64,000 nt of DNA from Vibrio ostreae (GCF_019226825.1 NZ_CP076643.1:1674001-1738000); one strand, 5' to 3'. Shown: positions 8,669-18,529, counted from the first letter of the stretch. Notes: generated by a model not told the origin, from the sequence alone. Program-made: numbers and translations.

Positions 8669-9217
8669 TTATAGGTATTCCACAAACTGGCTCAGCTCAC
8701 GTTCCGGAGCTTTCATCGGAGTGCTGGTCGGGGTCCCAAGATACAGGAAACCGACGATTTCATCTTCACCTTCCAGACCAAATGCCGCACGCACATCGGC
8801 ATGGAACATCCAGTTACCTGAACGCCAGATCCCCTGATAGCCTTGTGCTACCGCTGCCATTTGCATCGCCTGCACCGCACAGCCAGCCGATAAATGCTGC
8901 TCCAGTGCCGGAACTTTCTCATGCGGCGTGACCTTGGCAATCACCGTAATGACCATCGGGGCACGAAACGGCGCATTCTTCAGTTTGGTGACCACGGCTT
9001 CTTCACTGTTTTCTGCCAGCGCTGCCTTAACCAGAATATCGGACAGTTTCTGCAAACCGCGCCCCTGAGCAATCACAAAGCGCCACGGGGTCAGATTGGC
9101 GTGGTCCGGTGCACGCAGGCCCGCGCGAATGATGTTCTCCAGCGCTTTACCTTCCGGCGCAGGTGCTTCCAGTTTGGCGACCGAGCGACGGTTTAACAGC
9201 AGTTCAAGAGCGTCCAT
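8669..9217 (-). CDS. YdjA-like NAD(P)H nitroreductase
   Basis: This 182-residue protein has the minimal nitroreductase fold. NRRSVAKLE binds FMN phosphate, and RAPDHANLTPWRFV, QMAAVAQGYQGIWRSG and GFLYLGTP follow. The length and motifs match YdjA of E. coli, a small FMN-dependent homodimeric oxidoreductase with no certain physiological substrate. It is a single gene convergent with the LysR gene. Confidence 0.9.
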   Translation of the reverse strand: MDALELLLNRRSVAKLEAPAPEGKALENIIRAGLRAPDHANLTPWRFVIAQGRGLQKLSDILVKAALAENSEEAVVTKLKNAPFRAPMVITVIAKVTPHEKVPALEQHLSAGCAVQAMQMAAVAQGYQGIWRSGNWMFHADVRAAFGLEGEDEIVGFLYLGTPTSTPMKAPERELSQFVEYL

Positions 9218-9359
9218 ATTGGGTCCTTCTTAGGTTCTTGATTATTCGGGTAATGCTAGCACACTCGGCAGACAAGTTAGAATACCAGCCATCACGCATC
9301 ACCGCCTTTATTGGAAAGCGTAAGCCGGGAAACGTCAGCCAAGGCAAAGTCGGAGCAAA

Positions 9360-9389
9360 TAAAAAAGCGGGGCCGATACTGGCCCCGCT
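9360..9389 (-). terminator. Terminator of fadIJ
   Basis: On the minus strand AGCGGGGCC-AGTATC-GGCCCCGCT is a perfect 9-bp stem followed by TTTTTAT. It lies 23 bases beyond the fadJ stop. Confidence 0.9.
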
Positions 9390-9411
9390 GATGTCGGATC
9401 ATGCCCGCTAT

Positions 9412-11550
9412 TTATGTCGCCACTGATCCCGCATAAAAGCTCTCACCCAATCCTGCCCGGGTCACCAGCCCATCACAAGGCGCAAAGCGGTCACCGTATT
9501 TTTCAGCGTGCTGGTTCATTATCTCAACCAGAGCTTTAATCCCAATCTGATCGATATAACGGAACGGACCACCGAGAAATGGCGGAAATCCAATCCCGAA
9601 GATAGCGCCGATATCACCGTCACGCGGACTGCGGATGATGCCCTCATCTAAGCAACGTACCGCCTCATTTAACATCGGCAATATACAGCGCATCGCGATA
9701 TCTTTATCACTCAGCTTCGATTGCGGCGTCAGTTTAAGCAGCTTATAGACCGATTTATCCACCTCTTTCTTTTTGCTGCCTTTATAAAGATAGAAACCTT
9801 TACCGGCTTTACGCCCTTTGCGGCCATCCTTGAGCAGAGTGTCAAAGACTTCCGGACCTTTAAATCTCGGACCAAGCTCATTAATCAGAATCGGCATGAT
9901 CTTGGCGCCAATGTCGACACCCACTTCATCGAGCAGCGTGATAGGTCCAACCGGGAAACCAAAATCAAGCAACGCAGAATCCAAACGCTCAATCGGCTCA
10001 CCGCCCATCAGGATCTGCGCGGCTTCATTCATGTAAGGTGCAAGAATACGGTTCACATAAAATCCGGCACAGTCTTTGACTACAATCGGCGTTTTACCCT
10101 GCTTACGCGCCAGCTCGACCACAGTCGCGATGGTTTGATCCGATGTGGTCGCGTGAGGGATGACTTCCACCAGCGGCATTTTCTCCACCGGACTAAAATA
10201 ATGCAGGCCGACAATCTGTTGCGGGCGCGCAGCTTTCTCCGCTATCTGACCAATCGGCAGAGAAGAAGTATTGGTAGCGAAGATGGTGCTATCCTGTGCA
10301 TTGGCTTCAATATCCGCCACCATTTGCTGCTTAAGTTTCAGATCTTCAAATACCGCTTCAATCACCACATCAGTGTGGTTAAAGGCAGTAAAATCGGTTC
10401 CACCACTGAGCAGGGTCATTTTAGCCTGCAACTGCGCCTGGCTCAGAATGCGGCGCTTACGCTGCTTAGTGAACAACTTATAGTTGTAACTTAATGCGTT
10501 AAGCACACCGTCATTAGACACATCTTTAATTCGTACCGGCAGCCCGGCTTTCGCAACACTGACGTGGCTGATCCCCGCGCCCATCAGCCCCCCGCCAAGC
10601 ACACTAATCCGGCGCACTTTAGCGGGTTTAGCGTCGCCGCCATGGTCTTTTTTCATTTCTGTGGTAGCGAAGAAAATCGAGCGCAGTGCTTTGGACTCAG
10701 AGGTCATCACCAGTTCACCGAAGCGCTTGGCCTCAAGTTCCAGGCCAGGCTGCAATCCCTTTTCCAGACCATGTTGGATCACTTCCAGAATCGCTTTGGC
10801 GGCAGGATAATTATCGCGTGTCTTCTGCCGGGTCTTTTTCTCAGCCTGATCGAAGATCACTTTACGGCCGACACCGGTACGCGACATCAGACGTTCTTTT
10901 GCCGACAGCTTAAGCGGAGACTTTCGCTTACCCTTGTTGTCGATAAAGCTTCTGGCCACATCGAGTAACACCGATTGCGGCACACACGCATCCACCACAC
11001 CAAGCTTTTTGGCCTTTTGGGCACGTAATTGTTTACCAGTCAGAATCAAATCTAATGCTGGCAGCAAACCGATTAAACGCGGTAAGCGCTGGGTCCCACC
11101 GGAGCCAGGCAGCAGCCCCAGCATGACTTCCGGCAGGCCCAGCCGGGTTTTATCATCATCGCTGCAAACCCGGTAATCACAAGCCAGAGCGAGCTCCAGA
11201 CCACCGCCGAGACAAGGGCCATGAATCGCCGCCACTACCGGGAACGGCAGCTCACTCAATTGCTGAAACATCTGCTGCCCTTGCACTGCCAGTGCCTGGG
11301 CTTCCGGAGCAGATTGACACGCCTCCAGCATGCGCACATCAGCACCTGCGATAAAGTTGTCCGGCTTGAGTGAATGCACAATCAAACCTTTGAGCTGATT
11401 TTTCTGGCTGTCGAGCCGGGCAAAAACGGCAGCCATTTCATCGGCAAACGCAGCCTGCAAGGTATTCATTTTTTCACCGGGAACATCAATCGCCAGCCAG
11501 GCAATGTGCTGTTCATCCACACTCAGCTGGAACGCTTTCGCTTCACTCAT
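9412..11550 (-). CDS. fadJ: FadJ, fatty-acid oxidation complex alpha subunit
   Basis: This 712-residue protein has an N-terminal enoyl-CoA hydratase/isomerase domain (about 1-200, oxyanion-hole motif [18 protein letters not shown]). A 3-hydroxyacyl-CoA dehydrogenase follows, with a Rossmann start [11 protein letters not shown] near residue 318 and [15 protein letters not shown] as the catalytic His region. The length matches FadJ. It catalyses the hydration and NAD-dependent oxidation steps of beta-oxidation. Its start codon overlaps the fadI stop by one base (TAATG), so the two are translationally coupled. Confidence 0.96.
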   Translation of the reverse strand: MSEAKAFQLSVDEQHIAWLAIDVPGEKMNTLQAAFADEMAAVFARLDSQKNQLKGLIVHSLKPDNFIAGADVRMLEACQSAPEAQALAVQGQQMFQQLSELPFPVVAAIHGPCLGGGLELALACDYRVCSDDDKTRLGLPEVMLGLLPGSGGTQRLPRLIGLLPALDLILTGKQLRAQKAKKLGVVDACVPQSVLLDVARSFIDNKGKRKSPLKLSAKERLMSRTGVGRKVIFDQAEKKTRQKTRDNYPAAKAILEVIQHGLEKGLQPGLELEAKRFGELVMTSESKALRSIFFATTEMKKDHGGDAKPAKVRRISVLGGGLMGAGISHVSVAKAGLPVRIKDVSNDGVLNALSYNYKLFTKQRKRRILSQAQLQAKMTLLSGGTDFTAFNHTDVVIEAVFEDLKLKQQMVADIEANAQDSTIFATNTSSLPIGQIAEKAARPQQIVGLHYFSPVEKMPLVEVIPHATTSDQTIATVVELARKQGKTPIVVKDCAGFYVNRILAPYMNEAAQILMGGEPIERLDSALLDFGFPVGPITLLDEVGVDIGAKIMPILINELGPRFKGPEVFDTLLKDGRKGRKAGKGFYLYKGSKKKEVDKSVYKLLKLTPQSKLSDKDIAMRCILPMLNEAVRCLDEGIIRSPRDGDIGAIFGIGFPPFLGGPFRYIDQIGIKALVEIMNQHAEKYGDRFAPCDGLVTRAGLGESFYAGSVAT

Positions 11551-12857
11551 TACTCCACCTCCAGAATCATGGCTGCACCGAGGCCACCAGCTGCACAGGC
11601 GGTATTGAGCGCCAACCCACCGCCGCGTCGTTTCAACTCATGCAGAGTCTGGGTGATCATGCGAGCGCCGGTTGCGGCAAACGGATGGCCGTAAGCGATA
11701 GAGCCACCCAGTACGTTAAATTTATCCATATCCACTTCACCAATCGCCTGACTGCGCCCCAGCTTTTGCTGGGCAAACGAATCACTGGCGAACATTTTCA
11801 GGTTAGCCAGTGTTTGCGCGGCAAAGGCTTCATGCATATCAATTAAGGTCAGATCGCCCAGGGTAATACCTGCTCTGTCCAGCGCCAGAGGTGTGGCATA
11901 CGATGGCCCCATCAGCATGTCCTGTTCGACGCCAATCGCAGAAAAGGCGTAGGAGCGCAGATAACCCATGATCTCCATACCCAGCTCTTTAGCCTTTCCT
12001 TCCCGCATGAGTAGGATTGCCGCAGCACCGTCGGTAAGTGGTGTACTGTTGGCTGCAGTCACACTGCCGTAATCGCGATCGAATGCCGGACGCAGTTTGG
12101 CATAACCCTCCAGGGTCGAGTCATGACGAATATTGTTGTCGCGGTCGATCCACTTTTTATACGGCTCAGGAAACGCCGTCATCACTTCATCACGAATTTT
12201 CCCTTCCTGCCATGCCTTAGCAGCCAGCGTATGAGAACGATGAGCCAGAGCATCCTGATCATGGCGGGAAATCGCATGTGACTTCGCCATCTGCTCAGCG
12301 GTTTGTCCCATTGATAAACCGGTCGAATACTCCGCGACCGCAGGAGGTACCGGCATCAGATCTTTCAACGAAAGGGATTTGAGAACCTGCAGTTTCTGGC
12401 CCAGAGTTTTGGTTTTACTCAAAGCCAGTAAACCGGAAGCAAGCTTTTTAGACACGCCAATCGGCAGTACAGAAGAAGAGTCCGCACCGCCGGCAATACC
12501 GATGTCTATTGTGCCGGCCATAATGCTCTCGGCGACATTCACCGCAGACTGAAAGCTGGTTGCACAGGCTCGGGTAACGCTGTAAGCGTCAGTATGGATG
12601 TTCATTCCGGTGCCGAGCACAATTTCACGCGCAATATTGGGCGCAGCAGGCATCTGAATAACCTGACCGAACACCACTTGCTCAATCAATGCCGGATCCA
12701 AATCGCAACGTGCCAGCATTTCGCTGACCACCATTTTGCCCAGATCCAGCGCCGGAACCTGCGCAAACTCGGTACTTTGCCGTGCAAAAGGCGTACGTAG
12801 CCCCGCAACGATAGCCACACGCTCTCCCGAACGTGTTGTGACTTGCTGAGTGCCCAT
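11550..12857 (-). CDS. fadI: FadI, 3-ketoacyl-CoA thiolase
   Basis: This 435-residue thiolase has the nucleophilic Cys in [11 protein letters not shown], the [11 protein letters not shown]is motif and the second Cys in [11 protein letters not shown]. It performs thiolytic cleavage of 3-ketoacyl-CoA, partnered with FadJ. A TTG 15 bases upstream keeps the frame open, but GGAAGGAGAAACA before the ATG at 12857 fixes the start. A FadR-like operator lies just upstream of the ribosome site. Confidence 0.97.
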   Translation of the reverse strand: MGTQQVTTRSGERVAIVAGLRTPFARQSTEFAQVPALDLGKMVVSEMLARCDLDPALIEQVVFGQVIQMPAAPNIAREIVLGTGMNIHTDAYSVTRACATSFQSAVNVAESIMAGTIDIGIAGGADSSSVLPIGVSKKLASGLLALSKTKTLGQKLQVLKSLSLKDLMPVPPAVAEYSTGLSMGQTAEQMAKSHAISRHDQDALAHRSHTLAAKAWQEGKIRDEVMTAFPEPYKKWIDRDNNIRHDSTLEGYAKLRPAFDRDYGSVTAANSTPLTDGAAAILLMREGKAKELGMEIMGYLRSYAFSAIGVEQDMLMGPSYATPLALDRAGITLGDLTLIDMHEAFAAQTLANLKMFASDSFAQQKLGRSQAIGEVDMDKFNVLGGSIAYGHPFAATGARMITQTLHELKRRGGGLALNTACAAGGLGAAMILEVE

Positions 12858-12873
12858 TGTTTCTCCTTCCAAT

Positions 12874-12890
12874 AAGAGGTCTGACCTGAA
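12874..12890 (-). promoter_or_regulatory. FadR operator of fadIJ
   Basis: The minus-strand 17-mer TTCAGGTCAGACCTCTT matches the FadR consensus core (GGTCNGACC) with a dyad. It lies 17 bases upstream of the fadI start, between the probable promoter and the ribosome site. It predicts repression of fadIJ that long-chain acyl-CoA relieves. The consensus is established in E. coli and Vibrio; the use here is inferred. Confidence 0.8.
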
Positions 12891-13103
12891 CCCATTGTAA
12901 CCAAGTTGTTAACACAATCAAACGAGCGTTTAAATAAACGTGATATGCACACTGAAACACACGATTTCTTGTTTACTCTCGCACAATCATCCCAGTTGTT
13001 AGTAAAGAGATTGAAAGTTTTTCAATAAACAGACAGAGAGCACGTATGCAGGTAACCTGACGCTGTGCCGGTAACCGGTACCGTCGGTTGGCAAATGACC
13101 GGC

Positions 13104-13266
13104 AAAAAAAACCACACAGAACTGTGTGGTCGGAATGTATTCAAGCAATTAACTTACGCCAATTGAAAAGTAATCAGTTTCCTGATTAGGAGAAAGTAAA
13201 GTCAGCCTTCAAAAGGAAGTGTCATCTTGCTCAACACGCTAGCCACAAGGACTAACTAGATGACGT
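13104..13266 (-). ncRNA. Candidate FNR-activated small RNA (FnrS-like)
   Basis: The gene is seen only from signals. A strong terminator on the minus strand (stem 13111-13119 with 13122-13130, then eight T) has no minus-strand gene to serve. Upstream are a -10 TATAGT (13277-13272) and an FNR-type box (13299-13312) centred 40-42 bases before the predicted start (13264-13266). The transcript would be about 160 bases, with hairpins GTCATCT/AGATGAC (13258-13264 with 13221-13227) and TAATCAG/CTGATTA (13171-13188). Its pyrimidine-rich middle (ACTTCCTTTTGAA) resembles the linker of E. coli FnrS as I remember it. No ORF of note is present. Confidence 0.6.
13111..13130 (-). terminator. Terminator of the candidate small RNA
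   Basis: A perfect 9-bp stem with a two-base loop is followed on the minus strand by TTTTTTTTG. The nearest minus-strand gene upstream of it is beyond the + strand sigma and fadL genes, so the signal needs its own transcript. Confidence 0.85.
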
Positions 13267-13298
13267 GAACCACTATAGCGCGCTCAGCACAGCACATT

Positions 13299-13312
13299 TT
13301 GAATTAGATCAA
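13299..13312. promoter_or_regulatory. FNR-type box
   Basis: TTGAATTAGATCAA (TTGAT-CTAA-TTCAA on minus) matches the FNR consensus TTGAT-N4-ATCAA at 9 of 10 positions. Relative to the minus-strand -10 it lies where class II activators sit. It could also influence the divergent sigma gene at 13446. Confidence 0.65.
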
Positions 13313-13445
13313 TTTTATCGTGGTTTTGAAGGGGCATTACTGCCTAAACTTGATTCAGAACAATCTCTGACCACATTTCACAACCGAGCCGGGACTCAGC
13401 CTGGTAAGTAAGCTGAGCACATACGGTTCGCGCACGGAGAATTTT

Positions 13446-14009
13446 GTGTCATTACTGAAAAAAATCGGAAAGAAATTTTCCAAACCTCCGGTCAATACCG
13501 GTATGGACAGACAAAAAAAATATGAAGCACTGGTTCGTGCTTACCACCGCGATCTCTACCGCTATGCCTACTGGCTGTGCCAGGATCAAAGCGTGGCTCA
13601 GGATCTGGTGCAGGAAACTTGCCTGCGCGCGTGGAAATCACTCGATAGCCTGCAAGATGAAAAGGCGGCAAAATCCTGGCTGATCACCATCTTACGCCGG
13701 GAGAATGCGCGTCGTTTCGAACGCAAGCAATTCGATTTGGTCGATTTGGATGATTATAGTAGCGAAGCCAAAGTCTCTGATGATGCACATCATCAACAGG
13801 AATGGCTGCAGGCACAAATCATGAAACTGGACATCGATTACCGCGAACCGCTTTTTTTGCAGGTAATCGGTGGCTTTAGTGGCGAAGAAATCGCCGATAT
13901 ACTGGAGCTCAATAAAAACACGGTGATGACTCGTTTATTCAGAGCCCGCAATCAATTGAAAGACATGTTAGATTCCGCAGACAACTACAGAGGGCAGCAA
14001 AATGGATGA
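13446..14009 (+). CDS. ECF RNA polymerase sigma factor
   Basis: This 187-residue protein has sigma region 2 (LVRAYHRDLYRYAYWLCQDQSVAQDLVQET, about 28-57) and region 4 (GGFSGEEIADILELNKNTVMTRLFRARNQL, about 143-172). The start is GTG at 13446 with GGAG eight bases upstream. A later ATG (13503) is possible but would drop a basic tail. It overlaps the next gene, a DUF3379 membrane protein and probable anti-sigma, by eight bases. The signal it answers is unknown; its place beside fadIJ and two fadL genes hints at envelope or lipid state. Confidence 0.93.
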   Translation: MSLLKKIGKKFSKPPVNTGMDRQKKYEALVRAYHRDLYRYAYWLCQDQSVAQDLVQETCLRAWKSLDSLQDEKAAKSWLITILRRENARRFERKQFDLVDLDDYSSEAKVSDDAHHQQEWLQAQIMKLDIDYREPLFLQVIGGFSGEEIADILELNKNTVMTRLFRARNQLKDMLDSADNYRGQQNG

Positions 14010-14727
14010 ATTAGAATTCCGTCGTCGCATTCTGTCCGATCCGAAGCATCGCGATAAAGAGATACAACAGGCCATCTCGGCCAGTGACAGTCACGCCAGG
14101 TATGCGGAAGATATTCTCAATCTTGATGCGAAAATTGCCGAGGCGATGCGGGTCGATGTGCCCGACAGCCTGGCGGATCGTATCTTGTTCAGCCATAACG
14201 CCGTCAATGATAATGTTGTGCGTCCACGCTTTATGCGCCGCGCCATGGCAATGGCCGCCTCGGTCGCATTTGTGTTCGGCCTTCTGGCTGGCCAACTGAA
14301 CTGGGGTAACCTGTTGGTGCCACCTGCCCAGGCCAGCCTGGCAGAGATGGCGGTCAGCCACGTGTTGAATGAAGAAGGATTTGTAGCTTCGATTGACGAA
14401 CAGGTCAGCTCACGGCAAATCAACGCCAAGATGCGCCCGTTCCATTATCAGTTCGACAAGAGCTTTCCGTACCACGTCTACTACCTTAACCACTGCGGTT
14501 TCGGAGACTCCAACGCCTTGCATGTGGTATTCCAAGGCGAAACCGGCAAAGTCACGCTGTTTTTGACCCATATGCCCGCTGAAGGCAAAGTCAATTTCAA
14601 CCAGAATGGCATGACAGGCGTGATTAAACCGGTTGGTAATATGAGCCTGATACTGGTTGGTGGCGAGGGTGAAAACGTCGACAAAATCGCCCGCCATCTG
14701 ATGCCGATGATAAAATCATCAAAATAA
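14002..14727 (+). CDS. DUF3379 membrane protein, probable anti-sigma factor
   Basis: This 241-residue protein has a cytoplasmic N-terminus (about 1-75) with MDELEFRRRILSDPKHRD, one membrane segment (RAMAMAASVAFVFGLLAGQL, about 77-96) and a periplasmic C-terminal domain. That topology and the overlap with an ECF sigma gene are what anti-sigma factors show. The DUF3379 assignment is from sequence memory. The periplasmic part has an HYQFDKSFPYHVYYLNHCG segment and no recognised catalytic motif. Confidence 0.8.
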   Translation: MDELEFRRRILSDPKHRDKEIQQAISASDSHARYAEDILNLDAKIAEAMRVDVPDSLADRILFSHNAVNDNVVRPRFMRRAMAMAASVAFVFGLLAGQLNWGNLLVPPAQASLAEMAVSHVLNEEGFVASIDEQVSSRQINAKMRPFHYQFDKSFPYHVYYLNHCGFGDSNALHVVFQGETGKVTLFLTHMPAEGKVNFNQNGMTGVIKPVGNMSLILVGGEGENVDKIARHLMPMIKSSK

Positions 14728-14735
14728 TCTTTCCG

Positions 14736-14759
14736 ACCCGCTCTATTGAGCGGGTTTTT
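14736..14759 (+). terminator. Terminator of the sigma/anti-sigma operon
   Basis: ACCCGCTC-TATT-GAGCGGGT followed by TTTTA, nine bases after the stop of the DUF3379 gene. Confidence 0.9.
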
Positions 14760-14855
14760 AAATGTTAAAATAGAGTTAAAACTCTAAATTTTTACATTTA
14801 TCCGCATTTTCGTGCCAATTAACCTCCAATTCTGTAACTTTACCGTCCAATTAGA

Positions 14856-14872
14856 CAATGGTCGGATTTCTA
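14856..14872 (+). promoter_or_regulatory. Possible FadR site upstream of the first fadL
   Basis: The core TGGTCGGAT (14859-14867) differs at one position from the FadR core TGGTCNGAC. It lies about 90 bases before the fadL start, near the promoter. It is weaker than the fadI site. Confidence 0.45.
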
Positions 14873-14959
14873 TCTTATATACTAGCGTCTAGTATCAGCC
14901 ACCAACTGAGCAATTGCTCAAACTAACGCCCGAAGAGGCGAAATAAAAAGGAAAAAAGC

Positions 14960-16246
14960 ATGAACAAGACGCGTCTGTTTAAGCAGTCACTATTAGCAGT
15001 GACAATCTCTCTGGCTACGCAGCAAGCAGTAGCTGCGGGCTTCCAGCTCAATGCACAATCGGCAACCGGCCTTGGCCGTGCGTTCGCCGGTGATGCCGTA
15101 ATCGCGGATAACGCATCTGTATTAGCGCGTAACCCGGCCGCCATGGCGCTGTTCGATGAAACATCTCTATCGCTGGGCTTTGAGACCATTACCACTCTCA
15201 TCGATGTCAAAGACGTTCAGTACACAGGAGTTTTAGGTAATACGCCATCTGTAGAAGATACAGATGATGTAGGTTCAACCTCAGTCGCGCCAAACCTGTA
15301 CCTGATTGTGCCAGTCAACGAACAATTTGCCTGGGGTCTTAGCGCTTACTCCAACTTCGGTACTAAAACCGAATTTTCAGACAATTATGCGGCATCTGAA
15401 TACGGTGGCCTGACCGATGTGAAAAGTATCAACTTCGGCTTATCCGGTTCTTACCGCCTGAACAAGCAATGGAGCTTCGGCGCCGGCTTGGATCTAATCT
15501 ATGCTCAAGGCACGATGAAGCGAGTTGCCGGTGAGGGCTTCCCTCCGTCAACCGTTGTTGTACCACCAGCAACAGTCATCCCAGGTCAGGGCACTTCGCT
15601 CTTGGACGTGGATAAAGCGGATGGCTGGGAGGTTGGTTTCAACCTTGGTACGGTTTACGAACTGGATGAAAACAACCGCTTTGGTCTGTCCTACCGTTAC
15701 AGCCCAGACTTTGAAGCTAAAGATGACGAAGGCCAGAAAATTACCCTGCCACTGCCGGACATCGCTGAATTCTCTGGTTTCCATAAGATCAAAGACACCA
15801 AGTTTGCCGTGCACTACAGTGTGCAATGGATCGGCTGGAGCGATTTTGACAAAATCGAATTCCGTAATCTGGATTCCTCACGTTCCGCGGTCGGTGCAAC
15901 CTCAAACGGTAGCTACGACAAATCCTACAACTGGCAGGACGGCTGGCACTACTCTCTGGGTGGTACTTACTACCTGAACAAAGACTGGACCCTGCGCGCC
16001 GGTTACATGTACGACACCAGTGCTCAGGATGAGAAGGCTTCTATTTCGGTTCCTGATTCCGACCGCCAGTGGGTATCTGCAGGTTTTACCTACAAGATTG
16101 ATGACAAATCCAATGTTGATTTTGGTGCCACTTACCTGATGGGTAAAGACGTTGATGTTGAAGAGAATGATTCTGGTACAACACTGACTGCAACCACTCA
16201 TGCTGACGCGATCCTATTGGGCTTACAGTACAGCCGTACTTTCTAA
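14960..16246 (+). CDS. fadL: FadL-family outer membrane long-chain fatty acid porin (first copy)
   Basis: This 428-residue protein has a Sec signal peptide (about 1-26, cut after AVAA) followed by GFQLNAQSATGLGRAFAGDA, the FadL hatch-like N-terminus. Beta-strand-rich repeats end in the terminal aromatic LLGLQYSRTF expected for outer membrane insertion. It transports long-chain fatty acids. The start has AAGGA upstream. A second, clearly paralogous gene follows at 16541, each with its own terminator or leader. Confidence 0.94.
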   Translation: MNKTRLFKQSLLAVTISLATQQAVAAGFQLNAQSATGLGRAFAGDAVIADNASVLARNPAAMALFDETSLSLGFETITTLIDVKDVQYTGVLGNTPSVEDTDDVGSTSVAPNLYLIVPVNEQFAWGLSAYSNFGTKTEFSDNYAASEYGGLTDVKSINFGLSGSYRLNKQWSFGAGLDLIYAQGTMKRVAGEGFPPSTVVVPPATVIPGQGTSLLDVDKADGWEVGFNLGTVYELDENNRFGLSYRYSPDFEAKDDEGQKITLPLPDIAEFSGFHKIKDTKFAVHYSVQWIGWSDFDKIEFRNLDSSRSAVGATSNGSYDKSYNWQDGWHYSLGGTYYLNKDWTLRAGYMYDTSAQDEKASISVPDSDRQWVSAGFTYKIDDKSNVDFGATYLMGKDVDVEENDSGTTLTATTHADAILLGLQYSRTF

Positions 16247-16273
16247 GCTGACTGAGATCCGCAACACCACGTT

Positions 16274-16302
16274 AAAGGGCTGGCTTACCAGCCCTTTTTT
16301 GT
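16274..16302 (+). terminator. Terminator after the first fadL
   Basis: AAAGGGCTGG-CTTA-CCAGCCCTTT is a perfect 10-bp stem followed by TTT. Confidence 0.9.
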
Positions 16303-16540
16303 TTTCAGAGTCCTACTGTTCACTCTTTCAGTGCACATCCGTTCGCCTAAAGACCAACTACACCCTACATGTGTACGCTGAAAATCCGATACCCCTACAA
16401 TCAATATCAGTTAATTTAACCAAATATCGTACGTTTTGCGGTGTATTTATTCAAACAGCCACTTTGTGACAATTTTAATTTTTAAAGTAAAAGCTCTACC
16501 CGTAAGATCGCAGATCCACTTTCAGATAAATTCAGCGAAC

Positions 16541-17818
16541 ATGATAATGACAAAAAATAAAACTCTACTCTCTTCTGCTATTGCATGTGGTTTATTGAGC
16601 GTTTCAACTGTCACTCAGGCAGCTGGCTTCCAATTAGCCGAATACTCCGCCACCGGACTAGGACGCGCTTACGCCGGTGAAGCCGCTATGGCGGACAACG
16701 CCAGCGCCCAGTGGCGCAACCCGGCCATGCTAACGTATCTGAAAGGGACCCAAGTGTCAGTCGGTGCGGTTTACGTTAATCCGAATGTGGATGTCGACGG
16801 CAGCGTTTCTCACGCTCTGCTGGGCAGCACAAACGCCAGTGCCAGTGATTATGCCGATGACGCTATCATCCCTAACTTTTACTTTTCTCAGCAGATCGAC
16901 GATCGCTGGGCCATCGGCTTTGCTCTGGGCACCAACTACGGCATGAAAACTGACTTATCTGGTTTCAACGCCAGTCACTTTGGTGATTCAGCCAACATTG
17001 AAACCATGGAAGCCAACCTCAACCTGGCGTATAAATTAACTGACGCGGTCAGCGTTGGCGCCGGTGTTCGTTATGTTGAAGGTGAAGGCCATTTTGGTGC
17101 CAGCGCACCGACCCGTAACGCATTGTCACTGCCGCAAGGCACGACCCTAAAGTACATGGAAGGAGATGATGAGAGCTGGGGCTGGCAGGTTGGTACTGCA
17201 TGGCAGATCAATGACGCACACCGGGTAGCCATCACTTATAAATCTGAAGTCGTGATGGACTTCGAAGGACATGCTGAAGGCATCAGCTATGGTACGCATA
17301 AACCGGGTAAGCTGTCTGTCACGCTGCCGGCGACCGCCGAACTGGCGACCTTCCACCAGTTGACACCAAGCTGGGCGGTGCATACCAGCATCAACTGGAC
17401 CGACTGGAGCACATTTGATCAGCTGACGGCCGAGTTTAACGACGGCAGTTCAGATTTGATCAAATCCGAAAACTGGAAAGATAACTACCGCTTTGCCATT
17501 GGTACCACCTACGCCCTAAACCAGGATTGGGTAGTGCGTGGCGGTATCGCGTATGACCTTTCCGCGGTCAGTGATGAACATCGCACTGCGACGATTCCGG
17601 AAACCGATCGCACCTGGCTGAGCATCGGTGCCGGTTATAACGTCACCCAACAACTGACCATCGACGCTGGCTTTACCTATATTTTTGCCAAAGATGCTTC
17701 CATGTCTGAGCCACGTGATGCATCCGACCAGACGGCAGCAGCGATTGGCGGCGCCTTCGATGCCCAGGTCACAGGCAATGTCTGGATCGCCGGTGTGCAA
17801 GCCAGTTACCAGTTCTGA
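16541..17818 (+). CDS. fadL: FadL-family outer membrane porin (second copy)
   Basis: This 425-residue protein has a signal peptide ending TVTQA and then AGFQLAEYSATGLGRAYAGEAAMADNAS, closely similar to the upstream copy. It ends GVQASYQF, an outer-membrane C-terminal signature. An open frame continues 105 bases upstream, but only the ATG at 16541 (or 16547) places the signal peptide at the N-terminus. Tandem fadL genes are known in Vibrio. The two copies differ enough that different ligand ranges are possible. Confidence 0.92.
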   Translation: MIMTKNKTLLSSAIACGLLSVSTVTQAAGFQLAEYSATGLGRAYAGEAAMADNASAQWRNPAMLTYLKGTQVSVGAVYVNPNVDVDGSVSHALLGSTNASASDYADDAIIPNFYFSQQIDDRWAIGFALGTNYGMKTDLSGFNASHFGDSANIETMEANLNLAYKLTDAVSVGAGVRYVEGEGHFGASAPTRNALSLPQGTTLKYMEGDDESWGWQVGTAWQINDAHRVAITYKSEVVMDFEGHAEGISYGTHKPGKLSVTLPATAELATFHQLTPSWAVHTSINWTDWSTFDQLTAEFNDGSSDLIKSENWKDNYRFAIGTTYALNQDWVVRGGIAYDLSAVSDEHRTATIPETDRTWLSIGAGYNVTQQLTIDAGFTYIFAKDASMSEPRDASDQTAAAIGGAFDAQVTGNVWIAGVQASYQF

Positions 17819-17872
17819 CGTCCTCTTTTTCGCTTATCCCCAGGCCCGATGCGGGCCAGAAGGATGACAATA

Positions 17873-17902
17873 AAACGGCCTGCTGTGATAAGCGGGCCGT
17901 TT
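17873..17902. terminator. Terminator between fadL and LMW-PTP genes
   Basis: AAACGGCC (17873-17880) pairs with GGCCGTTT (17895-17902). On the minus strand it ends in TTTTATT and suits the phosphatase gene; the + strand tail is weaker. Confidence 0.75.
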
Positions 17903-17932
17903 ACATGTTGGAGCCGGGCCAAATCATTTGAT

Positions 17933-18415
17933 CTAGCACTGACCTTTACTTTTCAGTTTGTGCAACAAACTGTCAGACGCCTCTTCAATCAAATCCAGCA
18001 CCAGTTCAAAACCATTCTCGCCACCATAATAAGGATCGGGAATTTCATCATATTCTGAACGCCCATGGCTTAAGAACAGCGACAACTTATGCTGATGCTC
18101 TTTCGGGCAGCGATTAGCGAGGTCGTTGAGGTTTTCACTGTCGGCAGCCAGAATCATATCAAAACGGGCAAAATCCTCATCGGTTACTTTACGCGCCTGC
18201 ATGCCTTCAAACGAGTAGCCACGCTTCTCTCCAGCAGCCCGTGCACGCGCATCCGGCGGATTCCCCTGGTGGTAACCGATCGTCCCGGCAGACTCAACAT
18301 GCAATTGAGCGCCAAGCTGCTGCGCTTTTGCTTTCAGTACGGCTTCGGCTGTCGGCGAGCGGCAAATATTGCCCATGCAGACAACCAGAATTGATAAATC
18401 ATCTGAGTTGTTCAT
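17933..18415 (-). CDS. Low molecular weight protein tyrosine phosphatase
   Basis: This 160-residue protein has the P-loop CMGNICRSP (Cys13 nucleophile, Arg19) near the N-terminus and the general acid in IPDPYYGG near the C-terminus. It is full length for the family. It hydrolyses phosphotyrosine in the cytoplasm. An in-frame ATG 30 bases upstream would add ten residues, but the conserved N-terminus begins near MNNSDDLS. It is isolated, with no tyrosine kinase or polysaccharide export genes alongside, so its partner is unknown. Confidence 0.93.
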   Translation of the reverse strand: MNNSDDLSILVVCMGNICRSPTAEAVLKAKAQQLGAQLHVESAGTIGYHQGNPPDARARAAGEKRGYSFEGMQARKVTDEDFARFDMILAADSENLNDLANRCPKEHQHKLSLFLSHGRSEYDEIPDPYYGGENGFELVLDLIEEASDSLLHKLKSKGQC

Positions 18416-18499
18416 TGTTGTCCATTCACTTATCCAACATTCCATCTTCCAATGAAACCGAATGCCTCGCGCAGGTCAAACAAGCAAGGCGGTTTTTTT

Positions 18500-18529
18500 A
18501 GTTATTCGTGTTATCGCTCACGAATAACT
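18500..18529. other. 11-bp inverted repeat upstream of the MCP gene
   Basis: AGTTATTCGTG (18500-18510) and CACGAATAACT (18519-18529) form a perfect hairpin with an 8-base loop and no T tail. It lies in the 196-base gap between divergent genes and may be an operator or an mRNA leader element. Confidence 0.5.
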
